From: an uncultured Flavobacteriales bacterium | Lineage (GTDB): Bacteria; Bacteroidota; Bacteroidia; Flavobacteriales_G; Salibacteraceae | NCBI GenBank assembly: GCA_913020435.1 | Contig: CAJVZZ010000002.1 | Coordinates: 1 to 64,000, forward strand | Length of the DNA: 64,000 bases | Direction: 5' to 3' | Part shown: positions 52,248 to 61,707 of the stretch, piece after piece | Position numbering within the stretch: position 1 is the first letter of the stretch | Layout of the letters: each line of letters starts with the position of its first letter | Translations under genes and position numbers: made by a program | Notes under the pieces: model-generated | What the model saw: only the letters and a program-made list of their open reading frames with translations | Databases searched by the model: none | What the model was told of the DNA's origin: nothing

Positions 52248-54023
52248 ATGAGCGCAATAAAAGGTGGAGAATTCCTAATCAAGGAAACGGAGGCTAAAGA
52301 CATATTTATTCCTGAAGAGTGGGATGAAGAGCAGTTAATGATAGCTCAAACTTGTAATGATTTTTTAGAGCAAGAAGTATTTCCAAACCTGGAAAGAATA
52401 GATTCGATGGAAGAAGGTTTAATGCCCTCTTTACTTGAAAAAGCAGGTGCTCTGGGAATGCTTAGCGTTTCTATTCCTGAAGAATATGGTGGCTTTGAAA
52501 AAGACTTCGTTACAGGCATGCTGGTTACTGAAATTACTGGCGCTGGTCATTCGTTTGCAGTTGCTTTTTCGGCGCATTCTGGAATTGGAACTCTACCTAT
52601 CCTCTATTACGGAAATAAAGCACAAAAAGACAAGTACATTCCTAAATTGGCAACGGCTGAATGGAAGGCTTCGTATTGTTTGACTGAACCTGGTTCGGGT
52701 TCCGATGCCAATTCAGGAAAAACAAAAGCAACGCTCACCGAAGATGGAAAACACTACCTGATCACCGGTCAAAAAATGTGGATAACCAATGGCGGATTTG
52801 CAGATATATACACCGTTTTTGCGAAAATAGGAAACGATGAAAATCTATCTGCTTTTATTGTAGAGCGTGGATATGAAGGCATCTCGTTTGGAGCTGAAGA
52901 AAAGAAAATGGGCATCAAAGGGTCTTCTACTGTCCAAGTGTTTTTTAACGACTGTAAAGTACCTATCGAAAACCTGCTTTCAGAACAAGGTAAAGGCTTT
53001 AAAATCGCCTTGAACATCTTAAATATTGGCAGAATAAAATTAGCTGGAGCTTGTTTAGGCGGTTGTAAAAAAGGCATTGATTTGTCGGTGAATTATGCAA
53101 ACGAACGCAGTCAGTTTGGAAGACCAATTTCGAAATATGGCGCTATCCGACACAAAATTGCAGAACAAGCTATTCAGGTCTTTGTGTTAGAATCCTCTCT
53201 ATATCGTTGCACCCGAGATATAGGCAATGCGATTAAAGCATTGGAAGCTGGCGGAATGGATCACGTCAATGCTTTACTAAAAGGCGTTGAGCAATTTGCA
53301 ACTGAAGCTGCTATTTTAAAGGTATTAGGTTCTGAAGTTACCGATTACGTTATGGACGAAGGCGTTCAGATTTACGGCGGAATGGGCTACTCGGCAGAAG
53401 CACCGATGGATAGAGCTTATCGCGATGCACGCATCAATAGAATTTTTGAAGGCACTAACGAAATCAACCGTATGTTGATTGTGGATATGCTACTTAAGAA
53501 AGCCATGAAAGGCGAATTGGATTTAATGGGCCCAGCAATGAAGGTTGCTGAGGAATTAGTGTCTATACCTGACTTCTCTGAACCGGGCGATGCACTATTT
53601 GATAAGGAAAAAAAGTACGTGCAAAATTTCAAGAAATCAGTATTAATGGTTGCTGGTTCTGCTGCCCAAAAGCTGATGATGACTTTGTCTAAAGAGCAAG
53701 AGATTTTGACGAACATTGCCGATATGGCCATCTGGACTTATGCTGCAGAAAGTGTATTACTTAGAGTTGAAAAACTAGCAATCCTAAAAGGCGAAGAAAA
53801 CGTGAAAGAGCAAGTTGCTATGGTGCAGACCTACATTTACGATGTTGCCGATAAAATCAATAAAGCAGGTAAGGATGCACTCAACTCTTTTGCCGAGGGC
53901 GATGAATTGCGCATGCAATTAATGGGTATAAAACGATTTACTAAAGTGCAAGCTTTTAATCCTAAAACTGCGAGGCAGACTATCGCTGTTAAAGTGATTG
54001 ACGAGAATAAGTACTGTTATTAA
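52248..54023 (+). CDS. fadE: Acyl-CoA dehydrogenase (FadE type, long form)
   Basis: The 591-residue FAD enzyme has ACAD signatures YCLTEPGSGSDANSGKTKA and QKMWITNGGFADIYTVFAKI, and an ACAD C-terminal helix bundle (RSQFGRPISKYGAIRHKIAEQ, QIYGGMGYSAEAPMDRAYRDARINRIFEGTNEINRM). A further C-terminal extension of about 180 residues matches the long form (about 594 residues) seen in Bacillus FadE. It introduces the trans-2 double bond at the start of beta-oxidation. Last gene of the operon, followed by a terminator. Confidence 0.95.
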   Translation: MSAIKGGEFLIKETEAKDIFIPEEWDEEQLMIAQTCNDFLEQEVFPNLERIDSMEEGLMPSLLEKAGALGMLSVSIPEEYGGFEKDFVTGMLVTEITGAGHSFAVAFSAHSGIGTLPILYYGNKAQKDKYIPKLATAEWKASYCLTEPGSGSDANSGKTKATLTEDGKHYLITGQKMWITNGGFADIYTVFAKIGNDENLSAFIVERGYEGISFGAEEKKMGIKGSSTVQVFFNDCKVPIENLLSEQGKGFKIALNILNIGRIKLAGACLGGCKKGIDLSVNYANERSQFGRPISKYGAIRHKIAEQAIQVFVLESSLYRCTRDIGNAIKALEAGGMDHVNALLKGVEQFATEAAILKVLGSEVTDYVMDEGVQIYGGMGYSAEAPMDRAYRDARINRIFEGTNEINRMLIVDMLLKKAMKGELDLMGPAMKVAEELVSIPDFSEPGDALFDKEKKYVQNFKKSVLMVAGSAAQKLMMTLSKEQEILTNIADMAIWTYAAESVLLRVEKLAILKGEENVKEQVAMVQTYIYDVADKINKAGKDALNSFAEGDELRMQLMGIKRFTKVQAFNPKTARQTIAVKVIDENKYCY

Positions 54024-54046
54024 AGAGTACTGAAATACGAATACTG

Positions 54047-54072
54047 AAAGCCGCCTTGTGCGGCTTTTTTTT
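54047..54072 (+). terminator. Terminator of the fad operon
   Basis: AAAGCCGC, a short loop and GCGGCTTT are followed by a T run, 24 bp after the fadE stop. Confidence 0.9.
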
Positions 54073-54131
54073 GCTCAAAATGTTTCTTACACCAAAAAAA
54101 GAGTGATTATAAATTCAAAAATAGCGCAACC

Positions 54132-54654
54132 CTATTTCATTATTTCATTCAAAAACGAAACTACAGCCTCCAAATAGACTTCGTTTCCGCTCTTTTCTGA
54201 CCACAAAGCCCTAGAGCCATGCAATATCTTTTCTTCGGATACGGATAAGTCACTTCAAGATCTTGAATTGTAACCAAGAATTTGATTTTCTTGTTTGCTT
54301 TGATTCCTCTTTTACAGTTGCATTAAGCGCTCCCCTAGCCTTATTGAAAGAACGCTGATCTAAATCCAAACAATTGTAACCCATATCATTTAATTTGGGC
54401 ACCGAGGTCCTATAAGCCGCGCGAATGAAGCTCGCTCGGTGAAACAGCAGAGTGTACGTTCCACATTATTGTATTACTGCATATAAATCGGCGGTTATCT
54501 CTAGCACATATAAAGTTGGAAGTGTGATTTCCTTTCCTCTAAATTCAACATTCTGGCAACTTACATTTAAACCAAAAATTACAATTGAAACAACCGGCAA
54601 ATCCTTCGTTATATAACAACTAATAATCATTTCTATAAAACCAGAAGTCACCAA
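54132..54654 (-). pseudogene. Broken alpha/beta-hydrolase with internal deletion
   Basis: On the minus strand the frame from 54654 reads a hydrophobic leader, then VLEITADLYAVIQ, a TAA stop, and CGTYTLLFHRASFIRAAYRT, SVPKLNDMGYNCLDLDQRS. This is the start of a dienelactone-hydrolase-like secreted hydrolase (LLFH...DQRSxN is typical). After a further stop, only a C-terminal piece remains (HGSRALWSEKSGNEVYLEA, VVSFLNEIMK, TAG at 54132-54134). The middle, including the GxSxG nucleophile region, is missing. It cannot be functional. Confidence 0.75.
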
Positions 54655-54700
54655 TATTATATTGTTGACTATCGCAAATCAACGATAGATAATTTCTGTA

Positions 54701-54708
54701 ATTTTGGT
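54701..54708 (+). promoter_or_regulatory. Candidate -7 box upstream of the 200-residue barrel gene
   Basis: TAATTTTG matches TAnnTTTG, 87 nt before the ATG at 54796; no clear -33 element is seen. Confidence 0.35.
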
Positions 54709-54795
54709 GGATTGAACAAACGACAGTGCTTATAAGAGTGTCTCTTAGTAAACAAATATTACGAAAACAAATTATTAGTAACTAAAAAATACTCG

Positions 54796-55398
54796 ATGAA
54801 AAAACATTTTTATATTACCTTGATTTTACTCACAGGAGCAACTTGTTTTTCTCAGATCGAAAAAAAATTTGGAAAACAAATATTTTTACCCTCAATCGAA
54901 ATGGGCTACGTTCATAACAATGCATCAGCTCTTTCTGGAGGAATAATCACTAAAACCTCTATCGAATTTAGACTGCGAAATAACAACGATCTGTTTTCCC
55001 GTGTGAATTATGATATTCATAACACCGAATACACCTTGGAAAGTATAAATTTAGCTTCAAACATTATTAAAGGTAAAGCTTCTTTTTCAGACATACTAGC
55101 TGGTTTGGGATACCGATTTGGTGATGCAAAATTTCGATATTTTTTAATGGCTCAATCTGGAATTAGATTGTACAACTATCCAATAGCCATTCAAAATGGA
55201 AATGAAATTACAATAGAACAAGGAGGCAATTCTATTTTCATGACCAGAGCAACCATTGGGGTTGAATATTATTTCGACGAAAAATCTGCCGTATCCTTTG
55301 AAGTATTCCAAAGTCAAGTATGGGATAAAGTGGGCTTTTGGAAAGATCGAGGGGATGGAGTAGGATTTTCTCTAGGAATTATTACGGCACTTTTTTAG
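54796..55398 (+). CDS. Small outer-membrane beta-barrel protein
   Basis: The 200-residue product starts with a signal peptide (MKKHFYITLILLTGATCFSQ). About eight amphipathic strands follow (SIEMGYVHNNASALSGGII, SFSDILAGLGYRFGDAKFRYFLMAQSGIRLYNY, MTRATIGVEYYFDEKSAVSFEVFQ), with a C-terminal GVGFSLGIITALF. It belongs to the broad OmpA/OmpW-like small-barrel class of Bacteroidota. Its frame is intact, while both neighbours (54132-54654 and 55725-56051) are remnants. No function can be given. Confidence 0.82.
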   Translation: MKKHFYITLILLTGATCFSQIEKKFGKQIFLPSIEMGYVHNNASALSGGIITKTSIEFRLRNNNDLFSRVNYDIHNTEYTLESINLASNIIKGKASFSDILAGLGYRFGDAKFRYFLMAQSGIRLYNYPIAIQNGNEITIEQGGNSIFMTRATIGVEYYFDEKSAVSFEVFQSQVWDKVGFWKDRGDGVGFSLGIITALF

Positions 55399-55724
55399 AA
55401 AGAGTATTTTCTGAAATTAATCCTTTTATCAAACTCTGCTTTATAATGGCCTACTTGACTATTCTCAATTAGACCAAAGATTCCAATGATTCGTCGTGTT
55501 GTTATTTAAACTAAAAAGATGGTATTAGCAATCTCTTCGTTTAGCACTTCAATTGTTTATAGCTTCTATTTGATCCTAAACAAAAGCTCTAAAAATTTTC
55601 AAAATCGTTTATTTAATTTTCAACCTTTTCAACCTATACAGCTTATACTTCGAACTAACCCATTCATTCAACAATAGCTCGAGAAAAATTTCAGTCAGAA
55701 AAACTAAATACAGAGAATAAAAAA
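55399..55724. other. Non-coding stretch, nothing recognised
   Basis: I find no open frame of note, RNA-like fold or clear promoter here. Short protein-like fragments on either strand were not convincing. It may be remnant DNA, like the adjacent nitroreductase pseudogene. Confidence 0.4.
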
Positions 55725-56051
55725 ATGGAATTATTAGATAAACTGAACTAACGTTATGCTGCTTCAGCCATGAATGGCAAAAAAATGCAGTAGAGAATTA
55801 TAACCATTTGGCTAAACAAGCATATATCGCTTTGACTCAAACTAAGATTTCGCTACTTTTCAAGGATTTAGCAGTACAACAATGGAAGGATTTGATACTA
55901 AAGCGTTAGACGAAATAATATCTCTAAAAAAAATATGACTCATAAATTTCGTTATGATTCCAATAGGATAACGAGATGATGAAAATGATTGTCTTGTTGG
56001 ACTGAAGCGGTTCGTAAAAGCATACGAGATTTAGTCACTGCTATAGGTTAA
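55725..56051 (+). pseudogene. Broken nitroreductase-family gene with internal deletion
   Basis: An ATG at 55725 starts MELLDKLN, an in-frame TAA, then RYAASAMNGKKMQ, the characteristic N-terminus of NfsB-like FMN nitroreductases. The sequence then jumps to the C-terminal third in changing frames (LAKQAYIALT, TMEGFDTKALDEIISLKK, CLVGLKRFVKA) and ends at TAA 56049-56051. A full gene would be about 630 bp, so roughly half is gone. Confidence 0.75.
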
Positions 56052-56432
56052 ACTTTGTACAAAATACTAGCCTATAAGAGTAAAATCAGTTTGGGAGTAT
56101 TACCAAACCGCTTTTGCATTCAAACTCAGTATTCTCTGTCTAAGTATTTTGCAATAAACACCTAAAAGTTTATGGCTACCTGTGTTTACTCCTCCTGAAA
56201 TTAACAACTACTTGAATGAGCTATTAACTTGAACTTAAGAAACATAATGTTACAAATAAGTCACAATGACTGATATTCCATATTCTGGAAAACCACACCT
56301 TAATTTGGACTTCCTCCATTTCAACACATCCTGAAATAAGGTTTATATATTTAATTATCAGTAAACTACAGCGCAACCCACTTTCTATGGCACGCCCTTT
56401 ATTGTGTAGTCAGTAACAAAACAATATTGACT
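56052..56432. other. Spacer before the polysaccharide cluster, nothing recognised
   Basis: No ORF, hairpin terminator or full -7/-33 promoter could be supported. It should nevertheless contain the promoter of the cluster that begins at 56433. Confidence 0.4.
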
Positions 56433-59078
56433 ATGAAAAAGATTTTTACAAGTGACCTAAATGTTCTGATCCTACTTTATGCTCCGATAAATTATTCAGT
56501 TCAAATCTTTGACCCATTTAATAAATTGGTAGAAGACGAGGAGATGATTTGGTTCAATGGAGATGCAAATGAAAATATACTCATCAGCTTAGGGAATGAG
56601 ATTCAAGAATATCGCGGAAAACAATTACCAGATTTCGACCAAGTTTTCAATTTTGGCAAAGGCCTAAAACACACGCATAAGTTTGCTAGAAGTTTTTCAT
56701 TTTTAAACGATCAAGAACAGAGGATCCGCTGGTACTTTCCCGAAGGAAAAATTTCTTCCGTATTGCCTTTTTACAATAGCGCTGGTTTACGAGGAAAAGT
56801 GATTTCAAGCTCAATAAAACTTGCCCAACTTTTCAATGCTTCTAGCTTCGTTGCATCTGGTAGGTTTCAGATTTTGAGTCAACAGCCTCTTAAAGTAGAA
56901 ACTCTTTCAAATATTACTTCGAAAGAGACTTACAGTATTTTAAGTGGAGCGAGAAGCGCACAGCGTACCGTTTTGTTAGCATTATTACAAGGAAAAAAAG
57001 TTACAGATTTTATTAAAATTCCTCTTTCAAAAACATCAATAGAAACCTTAACTAGAGAGAAAAACGTACTTAGAAAATTAAGTGAAATACAAACCAGAAC
57101 CTTTGCGCATGCGAATGATGGATCTGCCCACCCGTTAATTCTAAAAACTAATAATCTGCAAAAAAATGAAAGAATAAAAACTAAAAAGCTAACCCAACAG
57201 CATATCGACACAATTCTTGAGTTTGCAAATAGGAACCCACTTGTAACCAGAATTGAGAATACCGCTGTTTGGGGGAATTCAATGAGTAATATGTCTAAAA
57301 TGAAACAAGATGAAAACGAAGCAATAAAATCACTTTATGAACAAATAAGATTACTTAAGCATACTATAAACAAAGACCAGTTAGTACTTTCTTCAGCTTG
57401 CCATGGTGATTTTACACCGTGGAATATTTTCCACTCTAAACACGGTTTAGCTCTTTATGACTGGGAATTATATTCTGAAAGCGCACCCCCACTATACGAT
57501 CTATTCCATTTCATTTATCAACGAGGAATATTAATGCACCAGGAAAGTCCGCAACAAATCGAGAAACACTTAATAAATGCTTTAAAAAATTTCCCAGAGT
57601 TAAATGATCATTTAACTCAATACAAATTGAACTTTACTACTTGTCACCAATTGTATTTACTAAAAACAGCTAGCTATTTTGGAGCTCTATATTCAGCTTC
57701 CTATTTAACTATACAGCACAAATGGCAAATAGAAACTTGGTCAAAAGCGATTCAACAATTAGTCGCTCAAAAAGAAAAAGCAACTGAACGAGCAACATTT
57801 ATTATTCGATTAAATAAAGAATTACAATCAATGCAACACGCATACTTAAAATTCAATTTTGAAACAATTATAAATGTTCCGATAAGTTCTGACTTAGACA
57901 TTGCCTTAGAGAAAGCCCACCTCGATTCTATTCTAAATTTTTGCAAAACTGAGGCAGATGCCAAAATCAGCATTCGTAAAAAATCATTCATGACTACTGT
58001 AGAATTGTTCTTTGAAAACAACGAATTCTTAAGTCTAGACTTTATTCACGATTTTAAAAGAAAAGGAAATCGAATATTGGATATTCAAACAGTCTTAAAT
58101 CAATCTGAAATGAGCTCAAGAGGAATTCGAATTCCAGAATTAAAGCACGATATAGAGTATACTTTTTTGTTTTATACACTGAATAATTCAAGTATTCCAA
58201 AAAAATATTTGGACTTCTTTAACAAGAAAGATTTACTCTTAAAGCTCGAAGCAGTATTCTACCTCAACGAAAAATATGATGTAGACTTCGACAATATTCT
58301 AGAGTTGTTTTCTTTAAATATTAAGGACACAAAAGCTCAATTACTAAAAACACTTTCTAACTCTAAAATTGGATTTTATGAAATCATAAAGCTCAAAATA
58401 AACTACGTACTTGACACTATTAAATCCGCAGTATACCATAAAGGCTTCACCATAACCTTTAGTGGAGTAGATGGAGCCGGAAAGTCAACGATAATCGAAT
58501 TAGTAAAACAAGAACTTTCAGAAAAATACCGCAAGGAAGTTGTTCAATTGAGACATCGTCCAGGAATTTTACCAATACTAAACTCTTACAGAGTAGGCAC
58601 TAAAAAAGCAGAAGAATTAGCTACGATTAAATTACCAAGAAAAGGTTCTAACAAAAACGCTTTGAGTTCTTTACTGCGATTTTCATACTATTTCGCGGAC
58701 TACATTTTAGGTCAAATATATGTCTACTTCAAATATTTAATTAGAGGAAAGGTGGTGATTTATGATAGATATTATTTCGATTTTATCTCTGACCCAAAAA
58801 GAAGTAACATTCAATTGAACCCTAACATTGTTAAAGCACTTTACAGCTTAATTCTAAAGCCTAAACTGAACTTCTTCTTATATGCTAAATCAGAAGTTAT
58901 TTTGAAACGGAAAAAAGAATTAGATGCACAAACTATTGATCAATTAAGTGGAAAATACAGAGGCTTATTCAAAGAGTTAAATAAACAAGAACGAAATTCT
59001 AAATATATAGTAATCGAGAACCTTGAATTGTCGAAAACTCTGGATTCAGTATTAGCAGAATTTCAAAAAGTAGCCTAA
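56433..59078 (+). CDS. Fusion: APH-type kinase, nucleotidyltransferase-like domain and thymidylate-kinase-like domain
   Basis: The start is the ATG at 56433 (MKKIFTSDLN), giving 881 residues; a TTG two codons earlier is less likely. Residues 1-160 are unassigned. Residues about 165-445 look like an aminoglycoside-phosphotransferase-type kinase: N-lobe Lys in FIKIPLS, Glu in EKNVLRKL, catalytic CHGDFTPWNIF (323-333, Asp326) and metal site LYDWE (341-345). Residues about 460-590 resemble a minimal nucleotidyltransferase (SSDLDIALEKAH at 485-496). Residues 670-881 are a P-loop kinase (FSGVDGAGKSTIIELVKQEL, DRYYFDF) like thymidylate kinase. It opens a polysaccharide gene cluster, so a role in making or capping surface glycan is inferred; substrate unknown. 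Confidence 0.85.
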   Translation: MKKIFTSDLNVLILLYAPINYSVQIFDPFNKLVEDEEMIWFNGDANENILISLGNEIQEYRGKQLPDFDQVFNFGKGLKHTHKFARSFSFLNDQEQRIRWYFPEGKISSVLPFYNSAGLRGKVISSSIKLAQLFNASSFVASGRFQILSQQPLKVETLSNITSKETYSILSGARSAQRTVLLALLQGKKVTDFIKIPLSKTSIETLTREKNVLRKLSEIQTRTFAHANDGSAHPLILKTNNLQKNERIKTKKLTQQHIDTILEFANRNPLVTRIENTAVWGNSMSNMSKMKQDENEAIKSLYEQIRLLKHTINKDQLVLSSACHGDFTPWNIFHSKHGLALYDWELYSESAPPLYDLFHFIYQRGILMHQESPQQIEKHLINALKNFPELNDHLTQYKLNFTTCHQLYLLKTASYFGALYSASYLTIQHKWQIETWSKAIQQLVAQKEKATERATFIIRLNKELQSMQHAYLKFNFETIINVPISSDLDIALEKAHLDSILNFCKTEADAKISIRKKSFMTTVELFFENNEFLSLDFIHDFKRKGNRILDIQTVLNQSEMSSRGIRIPELKHDIEYTFLFYTLNNSSIPKKYLDFFNKKDLLLKLEAVFYLNEKYDVDFDNILELFSLNIKDTKAQLLKTLSNSKIGFYEIIKLKINYVLDTIKSAVYHKGFTITFSGVDGAGKSTIIELVKQELSEKYRKEVVQLRHRPGILPILNSYRVGTKKAEELATIKLPRKGSNKNALSSLLRFSYYFADYILGQIYVYFKYLIRGKVVIYDRYYFDFISDPKRSNIQLNPNIVKALYSLILKPKLNFFLYAKSEVILKRKKELDAQTIDQLSGKYRGLFKELNKQERNSKYIVIENLELSKTLDSVLAEFQKVA

Positions 59079-59098
59079 CTAATAATACTCAATAAGTT

Positions 59099-61465
59099 AT
59101 GAAAACAGTCATCGTGAGTGCTTATAGTGTAAATCCTTTTGAAGGTTCTGAAGGCGGAACAGGTTGGAATATAATAAACGAATTGAGCAAAGAAAACAAG
59201 CTGATCGTAGTTACTAGAAAGAATAATTTATCTAAGATTAGCCGATACATAGAAATAAACAATGCTGAAAATTTTAAAAACCTAGAAATTCATGGATACG
59301 ATCTTCCTAACTCGATTATGAAGTGGAAAAAGCATTTAGGCGAAAGAGGTTATGTTTTGTACTTCTACTTCTGGCAGTTATTCTTGCCTCTTTTTATCAA
59401 AAAGTCAGGATTCAAATTCGACCTGACTCATGCACTTAACTTTCATAGCGACAGTCACCCTACATTTCTTTGGGTGTTAGGAAAACCCACCATCTGGGGA
59501 CCAATAGGCCATCACCCAAAAGTTCCTAAGGCATTTATTCTAAAGCAGTATGGAAAATCAAGTTTTGCGAAAGACCGTGCCTATTTTGCTATAAAATGGG
59601 TAATGCGTAATCTAGACCCTCTGTATTATTTATCGAAATTAATGGTGAAAAAGGTTTTTGTAATTAACTCCAGCATACCCAAAGCTATAGGAGTAAAGGC
59701 CTCCAAAATAGTTATTTTACCAGCAGTTGCTGGCAATACTCCCGCAAATATTCAATCGAAGATCAAGGATGACTTTATGGTATTATCTGTAGGCAGATTT
59801 CATTATCTGAAGGGCTTTGATGTTGCCATTCGTTCATTTGCACTCTTTTTAAAGACGTTACCTCTTGAAGATCTATCTAAAACTAAATTGGTATTAGTTG
59901 GCAAAGGACCTGAAGAATCAAGTCTAAAAGCACTCATCGTAGAGCTTGGGATTCACAGAAATGTTGAAATTATTAACTGGGTAGAGAAATCCGAGATGGA
60001 TGCTATTTATCGCAATGCAAGTGTGTACTTATTTCCTTCTCATGAAGGAGCAGGAATGGTTATTCCAGAAGCACAGAGTTATGGAATTCCTACTATTACT
60101 TTCAACAATTTTGGACCAGGAGAACTGGCTGGCCCGAATGCAATTAAGGTGGCTTACAGCGAGTATGATTTTTCAATCCAAGGATTTAATAACCAATTAA
60201 AAAGATTGTTCAGTAACTCTAATTTCTACCTAAAACAATCGAATTTAGCACTTCAACATTTTAAAGAGAACCATACATGGGAAGCAAAAGCGTCAGCCAT
60301 TAACACTGTCTATAACGAATTGATGCCAAACAATACTATTGCTGTATTTCACCCTTCTTCAGAGCTTTATGGAGCCGATAGAGTTCTAGTGAATGCTCTA
60401 GGAGCTATTCCATCTGAAATAAAAAAAGTAGTTTACCTTAAATCCCAAGGAACGCTAGTTGATTTTATTCCAAGTAATGTCGAGAACGTAACTATAAAGG
60501 TTATTCCATATTTACCGATAATCTATCGAGCCCTTTTTACCCCAAAAGGCATTCTCAAATTTGGATTAGAATGGTTCAGGTTCTCAGCATACTTCATTAG
60601 TGAAAATAGAAAATATAAATTTAAATCAGCTTATGTTAACACACTTTCAACTAGTCTCATTTCACCTGTGCTAAAACTAGTTGGAGTTCGACATTTCACT
60701 CATGTGCACGAAATAATTGAAAATCCAAAAGCAATAGGAAACCTAACCGCTTGGTTAGGTTATTTATTTAGCGATAAAATGGTTTGCGTATCTCAGGCTG
60801 TAGAAGACAATCTAGTAAGTTACCTATCTCGACTTGAAAGCAAATCAGTGGTTATTCATAATGGAATTGATGCTTTGAAAGTGCCTATCAAAGCGATCGA
60901 AGAGAAAGTTAATTTTTACCTCTTCGGTAGAATTATGGAAAAGAAAGGTCAGTGGTTTTTAATCGATGCACTTAAGCAGGTTTCAGAAGAAGTTAGAAAA
61001 CAACTAAATATTGTTTTAATGGGTGGAGTGGTCCCAGGAAAAGAAGATCAATTAGCGATTTTAAAATCTGAAATAAAAAAGAATAACTTAGAGAAAATAG
61101 TTACAATTAAAGGTTTTGAGAACTCAATTGATGCCGCTATGGCTAAAGCTGATGTTTGTTTGGTTCCTTCTATGATGAAGGATCCTTTCCCTACGACTGT
61201 TTTAGAAGCAATGAGCGCTGGAAAACCGGTAATCGCAACGAATCATGGAGGCGCAAAAGAGGCCCTTAATGGAAATAATTGTGGCTTATTAATTCACCCT
61301 GGCGCCATTAGTGAATTAGCCGCAAGCATAACGATAATGGTAACTCACAAGTCTCGAATTAAGGGTATGGGTGCCGCTGCTAAAAAGCGTTTTGAATCGA
61401 ACTACACTAAAGAGCATTTCAATAAAAAATGGTTGGAATTCAATGTTAAAGGAGCTTTTATTTAA
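59099..61465 (+). CDS. Tandem GT4 glycosyltransferase fusion
   Basis: The 788-residue protein is two GT-B glycosyltransferases in one chain. Residues 1-415 start SAYSVNPFEGSEGGTGWNIINEL and contain MVLSVGRFHYLKGFDVAIRSF and the EX7E motif EGAGMVIPEAQSYGIP. Residues 416-788 start IAVFHPSSELYGADRVLVNAL and contain VVIHNGID, FYLFGRIMEKKGQWFLIDAL and DPFPTTVLEAMSAGKPVIATNHGGAKEAL, where the first acidic residue is Asp. Both halves have complete donor-site regions, so both could be active, adding two sugars in sequence. It lies 20 bp after the kinase fusion. Confidence 0.92.
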   Translation: MKTVIVSAYSVNPFEGSEGGTGWNIINELSKENKLIVVTRKNNLSKISRYIEINNAENFKNLEIHGYDLPNSIMKWKKHLGERGYVLYFYFWQLFLPLFIKKSGFKFDLTHALNFHSDSHPTFLWVLGKPTIWGPIGHHPKVPKAFILKQYGKSSFAKDRAYFAIKWVMRNLDPLYYLSKLMVKKVFVINSSIPKAIGVKASKIVILPAVAGNTPANIQSKIKDDFMVLSVGRFHYLKGFDVAIRSFALFLKTLPLEDLSKTKLVLVGKGPEESSLKALIVELGIHRNVEIINWVEKSEMDAIYRNASVYLFPSHEGAGMVIPEAQSYGIPTITFNNFGPGELAGPNAIKVAYSEYDFSIQGFNNQLKRLFSNSNFYLKQSNLALQHFKENHTWEAKASAINTVYNELMPNNTIAVFHPSSELYGADRVLVNALGAIPSEIKKVVYLKSQGTLVDFIPSNVENVTIKVIPYLPIIYRALFTPKGILKFGLEWFRFSAYFISENRKYKFKSAYVNTLSTSLISPVLKLVGVRHFTHVHEIIENPKAIGNLTAWLGYLFSDKMVCVSQAVEDNLVSYLSRLESKSVVIHNGIDALKVPIKAIEEKVNFYLFGRIMEKKGQWFLIDALKQVSEEVRKQLNIVLMGGVVPGKEDQLAILKSEIKKNNLEKIVTIKGFENSIDAAMAKADVCLVPSMMKDPFPTTVLEAMSAGKPVIATNHGGAKEALNGNNCGLLIHPGAISELAASITIMVTHKSRIKGMGAAAKKRFESNYTKEHFNKKWLEFNVKGAFI

Positions 61466-61593
61466 AAACAAAGTAATTACTAACTTATAGTCTTTATTCA
61501 CCCGAAGACCGGCAACTCTAAAACAGAAATCCCCAATCAAGCTGAAGATGACAAGTTCCTTTTATCATAAAATTAACCTCAATTTATTCTGGA

Positions 61594-61615
61594 ATTCCAT
61601 TCCACTTGATGGAAT
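61594..61615. repeat. Short inverted repeat in the spacer between glycosyltransferase genes
   Basis: ATTCCAT and ATGGAAT are separated by 8 nt, and an A tract follows on the plus strand. The polarity is wrong for a terminator of the upstream gene. The 242-bp spacer (61466-61707) otherwise shows nothing recognisable. Confidence 0.4.
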
Positions 61616-61707
61616 AAAAAAAATGAACATCCACTATAACATCAGCAAATAAGGCCTTCTTCATTATTGGTACACAGTTAGATTACTACCTCACCAAACG
61701 AAAAAAG

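Noticed and set aside
53417-53731. 104-codon minus-strand ORF inside fadE
   Set aside because: It is an antisense shadow of a strongly conserved acyl-CoA dehydrogenase, with no promoter or family match.
54466-54654. Free-standing 62-residue protein
   Set aside because: It is the N-terminal part of a decayed alpha/beta-hydrolase whose homology continues in the same frame past its stop codon.
18097-54708. Assigning a full -33/-7 promoter to every gene
   Set aside because: Only the mutAB promoter has both elements at textbook spacing; the others show only the -7 element and are listed with lower confidence.
61594-61615. Inverted repeat as terminator of the tandem glycosyltransferase gene
   Set aside because: It is followed by A rather than T on the coding strand, and no minus-strand gene is present to use it.
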